NCBI GenBank assembly: GCA_965247665.1
Contig: CBDFHH010000005.1
Location: forward strand, 1,302,001 to 1,366,000
Length of the DNA stretch: 64,000 nucleotides
Source: CAUZWH01 sp965247665
GTDB lineage: Bacteria; Pseudomonadota; Alphaproteobacteria; SHVV01
Direction: 5' to 3'
In this document: one piece after another, positions 40,117-48,969 of the stretch
How the letters are laid out: each line of letters opens with the position of its first letter
Numbering within the stretch: position 1 is the stretch's first letter
Position numbers and translations under genes: made by a program
Notes under the pieces: model-generated
What the model saw: only the letters and a program-made list of their open reading frames with translations
Databases searched by the model: none
What the model was told of the DNA's origin: nothing

Positions 40117-41442
40117 CTATTCGCCCGCGGCGGCGCGAGCGCCCGTGGCGGTGCCGAAAACGCGATCGAAAATCGTGTCGGTGTGGCGCAGGTGACGGTC
40201 GAGGTCGAACAGACCGTCGAGCGTCTCGCTGTCCAGCACCGCGGTGATCTCGGCGTCGCCGTCCAGCGCGGTGCGGAAGTCGGCGCCCTCCTCCCACACG
40301 AGCATCGCGTTGCGCTGCACCGTGGCGTAGGCCGCTTCGCGGCTCATGCCGGCCTGGGTCAGCGCCAGCAGCACCGCCTGCGAATGGATGAGCCCGCCCA
40401 GCCGGGCGAGGTTGTCGCGCATGCGGTCGGGATACACCACCAGCCTGTCGATCAGTTCGGCCAGGCGAGTAAGGGCGAAGTCGAGCGCGATCGTCGCGTC
40501 AGGCGCGATCACGCGTTCGACCGAGGAATGGGAGATGTCGCGCTCGTGCCATAAGGCGACGTTTTCGAGCGCCGGCAACGCGGTTGAACGCACCAGCCGG
40601 GCCAGCCCGGTCAGGTTCTCCGACAGCACCGGGTTGCGCTTGTGCGGCATCGCCGACGAACCCTTCTGACCTGCCGTGAACGCTTCCTCGGCCTCGCGCA
40701 CTTCGGTGCGTTGGAGGTGGCGGATCTCGGTCGCGAGCCGCTCGATCGAGCTGGCGATTACCGCCAGCGTGGTGAAATAAGCGGCGTGGCGATCCCGCGG
40801 GATGACCTGCGTCGATATCGGTTCGCCGCGCAATCCCAGGGCTTGCGCGACGAACGCTTCGACCGCGGGATCGATGCTGGCGAAGGTGCCGACCGCGCCG
40901 GAGATCGCGCACACCGCGATTTCGTCGCGCGCCGCGGCAAGGCGGCTGCCGGCTCGGTCGAATTCGGCATAGGCTTGCGCCATCTTGAGCCCGAAGGTGG
41001 TGGGCTCGGCATGGACACCGTGGCTGCGGCCGATGCACACCGCATGCTTGTGTGCGAGCGCCTGCTTGCGCAATGCCTGCCTGACCCGGTCGAGATCGTC
41101 GGCCAGCAGGTCGGTAGCGCGAGTGAGCTGCACCGCAAACGCGGTATCGAGCAAATCTGAAGACGTCATGCCCTGGTGGACGAAACGCGCCTCCTCGCCG
41201 ACATGTTCGGCGAGGTTGGTGAGGAAAGCGATGACGTCGTGCTTGACCTCGCGTTCGATCTCGTCGATACGCGCGGCCTCGACACGCCCGCGTTCGCGCA
41301 GCGCCGCGGCCACGCCTTTGGGGATCGTTCCGAGCCGCTCCTGCGCTTCGCAGGCCAGGGTCTCGATTTCGAGCCAGATTGCGAAACGGGTCTGGGGCGC
41401 CCAAATGGCCGCCATCTCGTCGCGGCTGTAGCGAGGGATCAT
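40117..41442 (-). CDS. purB: Adenylosuccinate lyase
   Basis: A 441-residue fumarase/aspartase-superfamily lyase acting twice in purine synthesis (SAICAR to AICAR, adenylosuccinate to AMP). Motifs: MTSSDLLDTAFAVQL, GRSHGVHAEPTTFG with the catalytic His, and the signature GSSAMPHKRNPVLSENL with the flexible-loop Ser. It begins MIPRYSRDEMAAIWAP, the normal start. It is convergent with the ATPase inhibitor gene, 27 nt apart. Confidence 0.97.
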   Translation of the reverse strand: MIPRYSRDEMAAIWAPQTRFAIWLEIETLACEAQERLGTIPKGVAAALRERGRVEAARIDEIEREVKHDVIAFLTNLAEHVGEEARFVHQGMTSSDLLDTAFAVQLTRATDLLADDLDRVRQALRKQALAHKHAVCIGRSHGVHAEPTTFGLKMAQAYAEFDRAGSRLAAARDEIAVCAISGAVGTFASIDPAVEAFVAQALGLRGEPISTQVIPRDRHAAYFTTLAVIASSIERLATEIRHLQRTEVREAEEAFTAGQKGSSAMPHKRNPVLSENLTGLARLVRSTALPALENVALWHERDISHSSVERVIAPDATIALDFALTRLAELIDRLVVYPDRMRDNLARLGGLIHSQAVLLALTQAGMSREAAYATVQRNAMLVWEEGADFRTALDGDAEITAVLDSETLDGLFDLDRHLRHTDTIFDRVFGTATGARAAAGE

Positions 41443-41512
41443 CGGCTGTTACAAGCTGGCGTCGGCTGCTGGGGTTATAGCACAGCGGTTGGTTGGGTCG
41501 TGCTCGCGCCTG

Positions 41513-41962
41513 TCATCCGACCCGTTGCGCCGCGGCCCGGCGAATCACCCGTTCGGTTTCCGACCACAGATCGTAGCGGGCCAGCGAGTCGAGCGGCGCC
41601 CAGGCCACTTCCTCGGCGTCGTCGGCCGCCACCGCTTCACCGGCGCGCCACTCGGCCCGCACGTCGACCAAGGTGTAGTGATATCGCGTACGGTCTTGAG
41701 CGTCGCGCGTGATCGAATCGACCACGTCGACCAGCTCGATGATTTCGACCGTGAGACCGGTCTCCTCCAGCACCTCGCGCGCGGCGGTGGCGAACACGGT
41801 CTCACCGACCTCCTGCAGTCCGCCCGGCAAGCTCCAGATACCCTGTCTTGGCGGCCGGCCACGCCGGATCAGCAGGACCTGCCGGTCCTTGAACACGACC
41901 GCGCCGACACCGACGAACGGCCGCGTGGGATAGCGACGGTCGCCGCGGTCCATGCGCTCCAT
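41513..41962 (-). CDS. Nudix hydrolase
   Basis: A 149-residue Nudix protein. The box is GGLQEVGETVFATAAREVLEETGL, with the REVLEE core for metal binding, preceded by VGVGAVVFKDRQVLLIRRG. Its size and the WSLPGG entry resemble small ADP-ribose or nucleotide-sugar pyrophosphatases; the substrate is undetermined. It sits between purB and radC on the same strand, with about 100 nt on the radC side. Confidence 0.88.
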   Translation of the reverse strand: MERMDRGDRRYPTRPFVGVGAVVFKDRQVLLIRRGRPPRQGIWSLPGGLQEVGETVFATAAREVLEETGLTVEIIELVDVVDSITRDAQDRTRYHYTLVDVRAEWRAGEAVAADDAEEVAWAPLDSLARYDLWSETERVIRRAAAQRVG

Positions 41963-42059
41963 GCTGCCATCTTAATGGCGGAACTCGTCGGCGTGGAGGG
42001 GTTCGGGGCTTGCCACGAGGACCCGCGTCGCGACGCTCGCCATCTCCCGACGCGGGCCG

Positions 42060-42752
42060 CTACAGCAGGCCCTGGGCGCGGAAGCTGGTGTGGCCGCCGC
42101 CGGCGATGACGAGGTGGTCGTGCACCACCACGCCGAGCGCGCGTCCCGCTTCGGCGATCTTGCGGGTCACGTCGATGTCGGCTTCAGACGGCGTGGGATC
42201 GCCGGAGGGGTGGTTGTGCACCAGGATGACGGCCGAGGCCGACAGTTCGAGCGCCCGTTTGATCACCTCGCGCGGATAGACGGGGGCATGGTTGACCGTA
42301 CCGGTCTGCTGCTGCTCGTCGGCGATAACCTGGTTCTTGGTGTCGAGGAACAAGATATGGAACCGCTCGCGTTGCTCGCCGGCCATCTTGGCGCGGCAAT
42401 AGGCCAGGAGGTCGCACCATGACGACACCACGTCGCGCTCCCGAGTACGCCGCCGCATCAACCGGAGCGCGACCGCTTCCGACGTTTTCAACGCCGCCAC
42501 CACCGCGTCACCAACGCCCTCGACCTCGCCCAACTTTTCCGGCGGCGCGCCGACGAGCTCGGCGAAATCGTCGTTGAAATGCGCGAGCAGGCGTTTGGCC
42601 AGCGGCTTGGTATCGCCGCGCGGCAGCGCTTGAAACAGCAGCAGTTCGAGCAGCTCGTAGTCAGGCAGGGCATCGGCGCCGCCTTCAAGGAAGCGCTGGC
42701 GCAGACGCGCGCGGTGGCCGTGGTAGTGGGGTTTATCCTCCTTGCGCGCCAT
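42060..42752 (-). CDS. radC: RadC-family JAB1/MPN-domain protein
   Basis: A 230-residue protein with an N-terminal helix-hairpin-helix region (ELVGAPPEKLGEVEGVGDAV) and a C-terminal JAMM metalloprotease-like domain. That domain carries HNHPSGDPTPSEAD near residue 180 and VHDHLVIAGG. The in vivo role of RadC is unsettled despite its historical repair name. The frame opens at 42827, but ATG 42752 matches the family start (MARKEDKPHYHGHRARLR). It follows map, as in many alphaproteobacteria. Confidence 0.93.
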   Translation of the reverse strand: MARKEDKPHYHGHRARLRQRFLEGGADALPDYELLELLLFQALPRGDTKPLAKRLLAHFNDDFAELVGAPPEKLGEVEGVGDAVVAALKTSEAVALRLMRRRTRERDVVSSWCDLLAYCRAKMAGEQRERFHILFLDTKNQVIADEQQQTGTVNHAPVYPREVIKRALELSASAVILVHNHPSGDPTPSEADIDVTRKIAEAGRALGVVVHDHLVIAGGGHTSFRAQGLL

Positions 42753-42935
42753 CTCTCGACGTCGGCATGTTATCGGAACGACAAGACGGCACTTGTTACC
42801 GACCTCTTCCCACCGACATCGCCGCAACGGCGACCAGTTCCAAGCGGAGTATCGACGCCGGGATGCGGGTTCTCGCGCGCGGACGACAGCCGGCTCGGTA
42901 ACCGCTGAGTCCGCTTCGCCGTCAATGTTCAGCGC

Positions 42936-43757
42936 CTACCCGTAGGGTGGGCAGTGGAGGCCGGCCGGCGACGTGGTGAAGATCTCGTAGCCGGTCTCGG
43001 TGACGCCGATCGAGTGCTCGAACTGCGCCGACAGCGAGCGGTCCTTGGTCACGGCGGTCCAGCCGTCCGACAGGATCTTCACCTGCCAGCCGCCGAGATT
43101 GATCATCGGTTCGATGGTGAAGAACATGCCGGCTTTGAGTTCGGCACCGCTGCCGGCCTCGCCGTAGTGGAGCACGTTGGGCGCGTCGTGGAAAACCCGC
43201 CCCAGCCCGTGGCCGCAGAAATCGCGCACCACCGAGCAACGCTGGCTCTCGGCATAACTCTGGATCGCGTGGCCGATATCGCCGAGGGTCGAGCCGTCGC
43301 GCACGGTTTCGATCCCGCGCATCATCGCCTCGTAGGTTACGTCGATGAGGCGCCGCCCCTTCACCGCCGCTTTGCCGACCGGGAACATGCGGTTGGTGTC
43401 GCCATGCCAGCCGTCGAGGATCACGGTGATGTCGATATTGAGGATGTCGCCGTCGTGCAGCTTCTTGTCGCCGGGGATGCCGTGGCACACGACGTGGTTG
43501 ACCGATGTGCAGATCGATTTTGGAAAACCCCGGTAGTTGAGCGGCGCCGGCATTGCCCCATGCTCGGTGATGAAGTCGTGGCACAGTGCGTCGAGCGTGC
43601 CGGTGGTGGTGCCGGGTTTGACGTAGGGAGTGATGAAATCCAGTGTTTCCGCGGCCAAGCGGCCGGCCTTGCGCATACCGGCGCAATCTTCTTCGCGGTG
43701 AATCTTCAGCGCGCCGGTGTTGCGTAGGGGCGCGTTCCATGCGTCGAGATAAACCAT
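42936..43757 (-). CDS. map: Methionine aminopeptidase, type I
   Basis: A 273-residue metallopeptidase removing the initiator Met. The pita-bread fold motifs are present: SVNHVVCHGIPGDKKL, metal ligands in NIDITVILDGWHGDTNRMF, CGHGLGRVFHDAPNV, FTIEPMINLGG and AQFEHSIGV. About 20 residues precede the IHREEDCAGMRKAG core. It lies between sfsA (31 nt upstream) and radC on the same strand. Confidence 0.96.
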   Translation of the reverse strand: MVYLDAWNAPLRNTGALKIHREEDCAGMRKAGRLAAETLDFITPYVKPGTTTGTLDALCHDFITEHGAMPAPLNYRGFPKSICTSVNHVVCHGIPGDKKLHDGDILNIDITVILDGWHGDTNRMFPVGKAAVKGRRLIDVTYEAMMRGIETVRDGSTLGDIGHAIQSYAESQRCSVVRDFCGHGLGRVFHDAPNVLHYGEAGSGAELKAGMFFTIEPMINLGGWQVKILSDGWTAVTKDRSLSAQFEHSIGVTETGYEIFTTSPAGLHCPPYG

Positions 43758-43788
43758 GAGGCGTAAAATGGTCCGTCGTTGTCGGTCG

Positions 43789-44493
43789 TCAAGGCATGTC
43801 TAACGGCAGCGGGCGCTCGATGCGAATCGCGCGGCGGGAAATCTTACACGCATAGACCAGGGCTTCAACGCCGCCGGCACGTGCCGTCGCCAGCGCTTCG
43901 GCATAGACGGGGTCGATGTCATCGGCCAGCGCAAAGCGGTCGCAATCGCCGCGTTGGACCAGATAGAGCATCACCGCACGGTCACCGGCGGCGGCGACCT
44001 TGGCGAGTTCGCCGAGATGTTTGGTGCCGCGCGCCGTGACTGCGTCGGGAAACTCGGCCACGCCCCGCCGGCGCTTGAGGTGCACATTCTTCACCTCGAC
44101 AAAGCAGCGCGGCCGGCCGGCGTTTTCGAGCAGCAAATCGACCCGTGAACGGGTGCCGTATTTCACCTCGCGGCGCAGCTCGGCGTAGCCGGCCAGCTCG
44201 GGAATCCAGCCCTGCGCGATCGCTTCCGCCGCCAGCGCGTTGGGAACTCCGCTGTTGATTCCGACCAGATGTCGGCCCACGCGAACCAGCTCCCAGGTAT
44301 ATTTCAGCTTGCGGTTCGGATTGGCCGCGCGCGACAGCCACACTTCCGAACCCGGCTCGGCAACGCCATGCATCGAGCCGGGATTGGCGCAATGCGCGGT
44401 TACCAGGTCGGCCTCGTCCAATTCGACATCGGCAAGGAAGCGCTTGTAGCGCCGGATCAGCCGGCCCTTGATCAGCGGGGTTGGGAAACGCAT
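43789..44493 (-). CDS. sfsA: SfsA-family protein (sugar fermentation stimulation protein A homologue)
   Basis: A 234-residue cytosolic protein with the SfsA pattern: KRFLADVELDEADLVTAHCANPGSM, a middle KLKYTWELVRVGRHLVGINSGVPNAL, and the nuclease-like core SRVDLLLENAGRPRCFVEVKNVHL with FPDAVTARGTKHLGEL. The core resembles a PD-(D/E)xK nuclease fold; the E. coli protein binds DNA, but its activity is unclear. First gene of the sfsA-map-radC run and divergent from the CinA gene across repeat-rich DNA. Confidence 0.93.
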   Translation of the reverse strand: MRFPTPLIKGRLIRRYKRFLADVELDEADLVTAHCANPGSMHGVAEPGSEVWLSRAANPNRKLKYTWELVRVGRHLVGINSGVPNALAAEAIAQGWIPELAGYAELRREVKYGTRSRVDLLLENAGRPRCFVEVKNVHLKRRRGVAEFPDAVTARGTKHLGELAKVAAAGDRAVMLYLVQRGDCDRFALADDIDPVYAEALATARAGGVEALVYACKISRRAIRIERPLPLDMP

Positions 44494-44507
44494 TTCCGAT
44501 AACGAGT

Positions 44508-44622
44508 GTCAGATATCAGATGCCATACACAGCGCTACGAGAACCGATAGGATAGTCTTACCGGTCACTGCGTCGGTCTGTCATCCCGCATCTGAAATCT
44601 GATCTCTGATATCTGACTTCCG
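44508..44622. repeat. Nested inverted repeats in the sfsA-cinA intergenic region
   Basis: GTCAGATATCAGA (44508-44520) and TCTGATATCTGAC (44605-44617) are a perfect 13-bp inverted pair about 85 nt apart. Within them TCAGATGC (44516-44523) pairs with GCATCTGA (44588-44595). The 12-mer ATCTGACTTCCG at 44611-44622 is identical to 2650-2661 in dnaE2. This is the clearest copy of the dispersed repeat. It could form a long hairpin between two divergent genes. Confidence 0.7.
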
Positions 44623-44625
44623 GCC

Positions 44626-45408
44626 ATGCCTTCCGCCTGTATTCTGATCGTTGGCAACGAGATCCTGTCGGGCCGCACCAAGGACGTGAACCTCGGCTAT
44701 CTCGCGGAGCGGCTCACCGCGCTTGGCATCGACGTCGCGGAAGCCCGGGTGATCGCCGACGATTTGGACACCATCGCCGATACCGTCAACGAATGCCGAC
44801 GCGCGCACGACTACGTGTTCACCACCGGCGGCATCGGCCCGACCCACGACGATATCACCGCTGACGCCGTGGCCCGCGCATTCGGCGTCAGGAACGTGCT
44901 CAACCCGCAGGCGGTGGCGCTGCTCAAATCGGCCTACAAGGACGATCGGGCGCTTAACAAGGCGCGCCTACGCATGGCCCACACCCCGGAAGGGGCGACG
45001 CTGATCGACAATCCGGTCAGCAAGGCGCCGGGTTTTCAGATCGATAATGTGTTTGTCATGGCCGGTGTGCCGCGCATCATGGAGGCGATGTTCGAGGGCA
45101 TCGTCGACCGCTTGGTCGGCGGTCCCCCGCTGCTGTCGCGCACGCTCAGCGTCTACCTCGCGGAGGGCGACATGGCCGAGCCGCTCGGAGAGCTGCAGGG
45201 TCGCTACGACGATGTCCAGATCGGCAGTTATCCGTTCTATCGCGCCCGCAAATTCGGCTGCTCGATCGTGCTGCGCAGCCGCGACCCGGCCCGGCTCGAC
45301 TCCGCACTCGACGAGTTGGCCGCGATCATGAGAGATCTCGGTGGCGACCCCATCGAGGACGAACCGCTCGAAGCCGAGCCCGAGCCGGCATCCGAGCCAT
45401 CGACCTGA
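44626..45408 (+). CDS. CinA-type molybdopterin-binding (competence/damage-inducible) protein
   Basis: A 260-residue protein equal to the N-terminal half of CinA: VGNEILSGRTKDVN at the start, VFTTGGIGPTHDDITADAVARAFG near residue 65, and VMAGVPRIMEAMF. The C-terminal nicotinamide-nucleotide amidase domain of full CinA is absent, as in many alphaproteobacteria, which often carry it as a separate gene. The C terminus ends in an acidic, Pro/Glu-rich tail. Biochemical role is uncertain; the N-terminal domain can be an ADP-ribose pyrophosphatase. Confidence 0.9.
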   Translation: MPSACILIVGNEILSGRTKDVNLGYLAERLTALGIDVAEARVIADDLDTIADTVNECRRAHDYVFTTGGIGPTHDDITADAVARAFGVRNVLNPQAVALLKSAYKDDRALNKARLRMAHTPEGATLIDNPVSKAPGFQIDNVFVMAGVPRIMEAMFEGIVDRLVGGPPLLSRTLSVYLAEGDMAEPLGELQGRYDDVQIGSYPFYRARKFGCSIVLRSRDPARLDSALDELAAIMRDLGGDPIEDEPLEAEPEPASEPST

Positions 45409-45415
45409 GGCGGCG

Positions 45416-45985
45416 ATGGCGTGGACCATCCGCAAAGCCGTCTTCGACGACGCGCCGGGCATCGGCCGCGTCCAGCTGGAGAACTGGCGCCTGGCCTACG
45501 GTGAGTATCTGCCCGACGAATATCTCGACGGCATGTCGGATGTTCGCCACGCGGCGATGTGGTCGAAAGTGCTGAGCCAGGTCGAGCGGGTCGGCGCGAC
45601 CTTCGTTGTCGAGGACGAGGAAGAGGGTATCGTCGCCTTCGCCGATTGCGCGCCGCTGCAAGTTTCCGACGACGACACCCCGCTCACCGTTAAAACCGGC
45701 GAGCTCGGTTCGATCTTCGTGCGACCCGACTGGCGCCGCCGGGGCATCGGCCGCGGTTTCGTCGCCCACGTGGCCCGGCATCTCGCGGGCTACGAGTTCG
45801 AGAGCCTGGTGGCGTGGGTCCTCGACGACGATCCCGCCCGCGGCTTTTACGAGGCGCTCGGCGGCGACGCCTGCGCACTGCGCGAGATGCAGTTCGCGGG
45901 CACCGCATTGATCCAGGTGTGCTACCAGTGGCTCGACGTCTCCGAGCTGGTACTGATCGACATGAAGGGCTGGCGGGTGGAATGA
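45416..45985 (+). CDS. GNAT-family N-acetyltransferase
   Basis: A 189-residue acetyltransferase that begins MAWTIRKAVFDDAPGIGRVQ. The acetyl-CoA-binding motif A is GSIFVRPDWRRRGIGRGFVAHV near residues 101-122, followed by motif B GFYEALGGDACAL. The ATG lies 7 nt after the CinA stop codon and probably shares its transcript. Substrate unknown. Confidence 0.85.
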   Translation: MAWTIRKAVFDDAPGIGRVQLENWRLAYGEYLPDEYLDGMSDVRHAAMWSKVLSQVERVGATFVVEDEEEGIVAFADCAPLQVSDDDTPLTVKTGELGSIFVRPDWRRRGIGRGFVAHVARHLAGYEFESLVAWVLDDDPARGFYEALGGDACALREMQFAGTALIQVCYQWLDVSELVLIDMKGWRVE

Positions 45986-46034
45986 GCACGGATCGGCGGG
46001 TCGCGCCGGGTGATCGGTCGCGCGTTCGCACTGC

Positions 46035-46063
46035 TTGTCCTACCCGCGCGCCGGAGCTAGCTT
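46035..46063 (+). promoter_or_regulatory. Possible promoter of tRNA-Leu
   Basis: TTGTCC (46035-46040) and TAGCTT (46058-46063) are 17 nt apart and end 9 nt before the tRNA 5' end, a good position for a short leader. Confidence 0.4.
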
Positions 46064-46072
46064 TCCCGGCGT

Positions 46073-46158
46073 GCCCGCTTGGCGGAATTGGTAGACGCAA
46101 GGGACTTAAAATCCCTTGGCCTATGGCCGTCCCGGTTCGAGTCCGGGAGCGGGCACCA
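46073..46158 (+). tRNA. tRNA-Leu (TAA)
   Basis: A complete 86-nt class II tRNA. The acceptor GCCCGCT pairs with AGCGGGC before ACCA, and the anticodon loop within AGGGACTTAAAATCCCT gives anticodon TAA. A long variable arm (TGGCCTATGGCCG) and the T arm GGTTCGAGTCC are present; CCA is encoded. Confidence 0.97.
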
Positions 46159-46181
46159 GCCTTCGCGTCTGCAGATCGACT

Positions 46182-46886
46182 TTAACTAAGGACGTCGGCC
46201 AGTTCCTTGAAGTCCGCGACGACCAAATCGGGCTGATGCGGCGTGTGGCCAAAGGGGCGCTTCCTGCGGTCGATGAAGGCGGTGCGCAGGCCGCTCGCCT
46301 TCGCGCCGATGCAGTCGAAGGCGTGATTGGAAATGAACAGCAGGTTCTCCGGCGCGTGCCCGATGATTTCGACCGCTTTTTCGTAGGTGCTTCGGTGCGG
46401 TTTGAAGTAGCCGGCAGCCTGGACCGAGATGACATGATCGAACGGGAAGCCGATGTGCGGACTGGCGGCCTCCAGCATGTCGGCATCGCCGTTGGAGAGT
46501 ATCGCCAGCTGATAGTCGCCGCCTAGGCGCTCCAGCGCCGCAATCACGTCGGGAAACGGCTTTAACCGTTCGATCTGGCTTACCAGCCAATGGATCTCGT
46601 CGGGTCCATACGTAAGGCCGCAGCGATCCAATACGTGGGACACCGCGCGTTGGCCGATTTCACGATAGGAGGTGTGGTCGCCGCGGCTGAGCGAATCGAT
46701 CATCGAGTTCTCGAAATGCGTCCGACGCCACCACGTGACGAAACGGTGCGGGTCGCCGTCCCAGCCTTTGTTTTTGAGAAAATCCGTAGCGACCGCCGTG
46801 AGGCCGCCTTGCATGTCGACGATGGTGCCGTATTGGTCGAACACGAGCGCCTTGGTTTCGGCCTTCAGAGCATCAGTACTCACCAT
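46182..46886 (-). CDS. Haloacid dehalogenase type II-like HAD hydrolase
   Basis: A 234-residue HAD protein. The nucleophile motif is ALVFDQYGTIVDM, motif 2 is LAILSNGDADML, the Lys lies in AAGYFKPHRSTYEKAVE, and FISNHAFDCIGAKASGL matches the S-2-haloacid dehalogenase branch. It could release halide from 2-haloalkanoates or be a related phosphatase. GGAGGA about 11 nt before ATG 46886 supports that start over the in-frame TTG at 46895. Confidence 0.85.
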   Translation of the reverse strand: MVSTDALKAETKALVFDQYGTIVDMQGGLTAVATDFLKNKGWDGDPHRFVTWWRRTHFENSMIDSLSRGDHTSYREIGQRAVSHVLDRCGLTYGPDEIHWLVSQIERLKPFPDVIAALERLGGDYQLAILSNGDADMLEAASPHIGFPFDHVISVQAAGYFKPHRSTYEKAVEIIGHAPENLLFISNHAFDCIGAKASGLRTAFIDRRKRPFGHTPHQPDLVVADFKELADVLS

Positions 46887-47048
46887 GTTGCCCAACTTCC
46901 TCCGGTTTCTGTGGGGATGCTCGATTCATCGGCACCATGCGGATAACCGATAAACTCGGCGGATGGTCTGCATCTCCCTCGGATTTGCATAGGAGCGCTC
47001 AGCCACACGCCCAAGAGCAGACGCTGACAACCGGGAAGGATGAAAATC

Positions 47049-47588
47049 ATGAGCCTGGCGCTCACAACACTGCGCCATATTGTGTGAGCGGTGACCCTTC
47101 TTTGGATGGTTGCGGTCGGGCGAGCTCCGGCGCTCGCTCAATCGAGCACCATAGAGCAAGAGATTCGCAGACTGGTCGAGATGACCAACATGGTGGAACT
47201 TTCCAAGCAAATCGCGAGTGCCCTCAGCAACCAGGCAATCTAGAGCTTGAAGTCGTCATACCCCGAGGCACCGGCTGAGGCGTTCGTTATTGTACAAGAC
47301 AAATCGCCAGGGCTTTTGGCGAGGCGATGCCGGAATTCGCGGACGCGACAGTTGAGATTTATGTGCGGCACTTTTCCAACGACGAAATATGGGTCCCACG
47401 ACGAAATATGGGACCTGATCAGGTTCTACGAAACGCCAACCGGAAGGAAAGCAGTCCGTGCGCTCCCCGTTATTGCGCGGGAGTCCCTGGTCGTGGAACG
47501 GAAGTGGGCCCGGAACCTTGCGCCTCGGCTCCAGCGACGAATTGCGGAGCGGCTCCAATCCGAAGGAAGCAGCCCCAACCGGGTATGA
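47049..47588 (+). pseudogene. Broken DUF2059 exported protein
   Basis: Fragments of one DUF2059 protein can be read in order. A signal-peptide-like start ends APALAQSS, followed by TIEQEIRRLVEMTNMVELSKQ in the same frame. In another frame come FGEAMPEFADATVEIYVRHFSNDEIW, and in a third DLIRFYETPTGRKAVRALP and RLQRRIAERLQSEG. There is a stop in the signal peptide (47085-47087), a TAG after NQAI, a frameshift near 47303, and a 19-bp tandem duplication starting at 47379 and 47398 that shifts the frame again. The protein cannot be made intact. Confidence 0.85.
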
Positions 47589-47678
47589 GTGGCAAAGTGT
47601 TCGTATTTGCTCGAAGTGTCATTGGCGATGCCACCAGGTCGACCCACCGTAGCCAATAGCCATAAATGAGGAACGCTG

Positions 47679-48089
47679 ATGACCAACGCCAGCGCAGATC
47701 AAACCGGACGCATCGCCTGGGTCGACCTCACGGTGCGGGACGCCGAGTGCGTGTCGAACTTCTATCGGCAAGTGGTCGGCTGGTCCCGATCCGAACTCGG
47801 CATGGGCGAGTATGACGATTTCTGTATGAATGTGCGGAGCGACGACGAAACCGTGGCCGGTATCTGCCACGCGCGCGGCCCCAACGCGGCTCTGCCGTCG
47901 CGCCGGCTGGTCGACATCGCAGTCGCCGATCTCGACGCCTCGTTGCAGGCGTGCCGCGACGGCGGCGGCACGGTGGTTGCCGGCATCAAGCCGTTCGGCG
48001 ATGGGCGGTATGCGGTGATCCACGATCCCGCGGGTGCCGTCTGCGCGCTTGTCCAACCCGCCAAAGCGGACCAGGCTGAAATCCAATGA
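47679..48089 (+). CDS. Single-domain VOC family protein
   Basis: A 136-residue glyoxalase/bleomycin-resistance-fold protein: RIAWVDLTVRDAECVSNFYRQVVGW at the start, SRRLVDIAVADLDASLQACRDGGG in the middle and AVIHDPAGAVCALVQP at the end. The two halves give one metal- or ligand-binding module, so it should dimerise. The expected first His ligand is replaced by Trp-Val-Asp, so it may not be a metal enzyme. Its TGA overlaps the ATG of the following GST gene by 4 nt. Confidence 0.8.
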   Translation: MTNASADQTGRIAWVDLTVRDAECVSNFYRQVVGWSRSELGMGEYDDFCMNVRSDDETVAGICHARGPNAALPSRRLVDIAVADLDASLQACRDGGGTVVAGIKPFGDGRYAVIHDPAGAVCALVQPAKADQAEIQ

Positions 48090-48844
48090 CCCTCGAGCTC
48101 TACCACCACCCGCAATCGACCTGCAGCCAGAAGGTGCGGATCTGTCTCGCCGAAAAGCAGATCGTGTGGGTCAACCGCGTCGTCGACATCGCCAAGCGCG
48201 AGAACCTGTCGCCCCAATACCTCGCCATCAATCCCAACGGCGTGGTGCCGGCGTTCGTGCATGACGGCAGGCCAATCATCGAATCGGCGGTGATGTGCCA
48301 GTATGTCGACGAACTCTATCCGCACGAGCCCCGGCTGACCCCCGAAGATCCCCTGGCGCGCGCAGGCATGCGGGCTTGGCTGTGCTTCATCGACGAAGTG
48401 CCGTCGATGGCGATCCGCGTGCCGTCGTTCCGCAACGTGTTCCTGCCGCACTTCCAGGCGATGTCGGAGCGGGAATACGACAAGTTCGTCAGCGCCAACA
48501 CGCTGCGCAAGATCTTCTTCAAGCGCATGGGCCGCGGCGGTTTCAACCAGGACGAATATGACGGCGCCATCGAGCAGCTCGACATGACCCTGGCGCGCAT
48601 GGAACGCGCGTTGGCCGATCACACCTGACTGGTCTCGGACCACTTTACCATCGCCGATATCTGCATGGCGCCGCTGATCGTACGCATGGAGGATCTCGGC
48701 ATGGCCGAGCGCTGGGCCGACTACCCCAACGTCCAATCCTGGTACGACCGGGTGCGGACGCGCCCGTCATTTGCCCAGGCCTTCCACGACGGCACGCGTA
48801 TCTCACGCAAAAAACCAGGCTTTCCCGGCGGCGCCACGATCTGA
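48086..48844 (+). pseudogene. Glutathione S-transferase interrupted by one in-frame TGA
   Basis: The N-terminal thioredoxin-like domain (LELYHHPQSTCSQKVRICLAE, PNGVVPAFVHDG, IIESAVMCQYVDE) and the first helices of the C-terminal domain are intact. After MERALADHT a TGA at 48626-48628 interrupts, and the same frame goes straight on: LVSDHFTIADICMAPLIVRME, ADYPNVQSWYDRVRTRPSF, to a stop at 48842-48844. GST relatives usually have Trp at the TGA position, so a single TGG-to-TGA change explains it. The product is probably truncated at 180 residues, unless read through. Confidence 0.85.
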
Positions 48845-48969
48845 CGGTCGGCACGGCGTCGCGGCCCAGCCTGCGCAGATTTCATGTGACGCCCGTCGTC
48901 CCGCCGCATAGCTTGGGCTGCTCACGCGTGCGGGCAGGCGCGACATTTGTCGCCATCGGAGTGAGCGGG

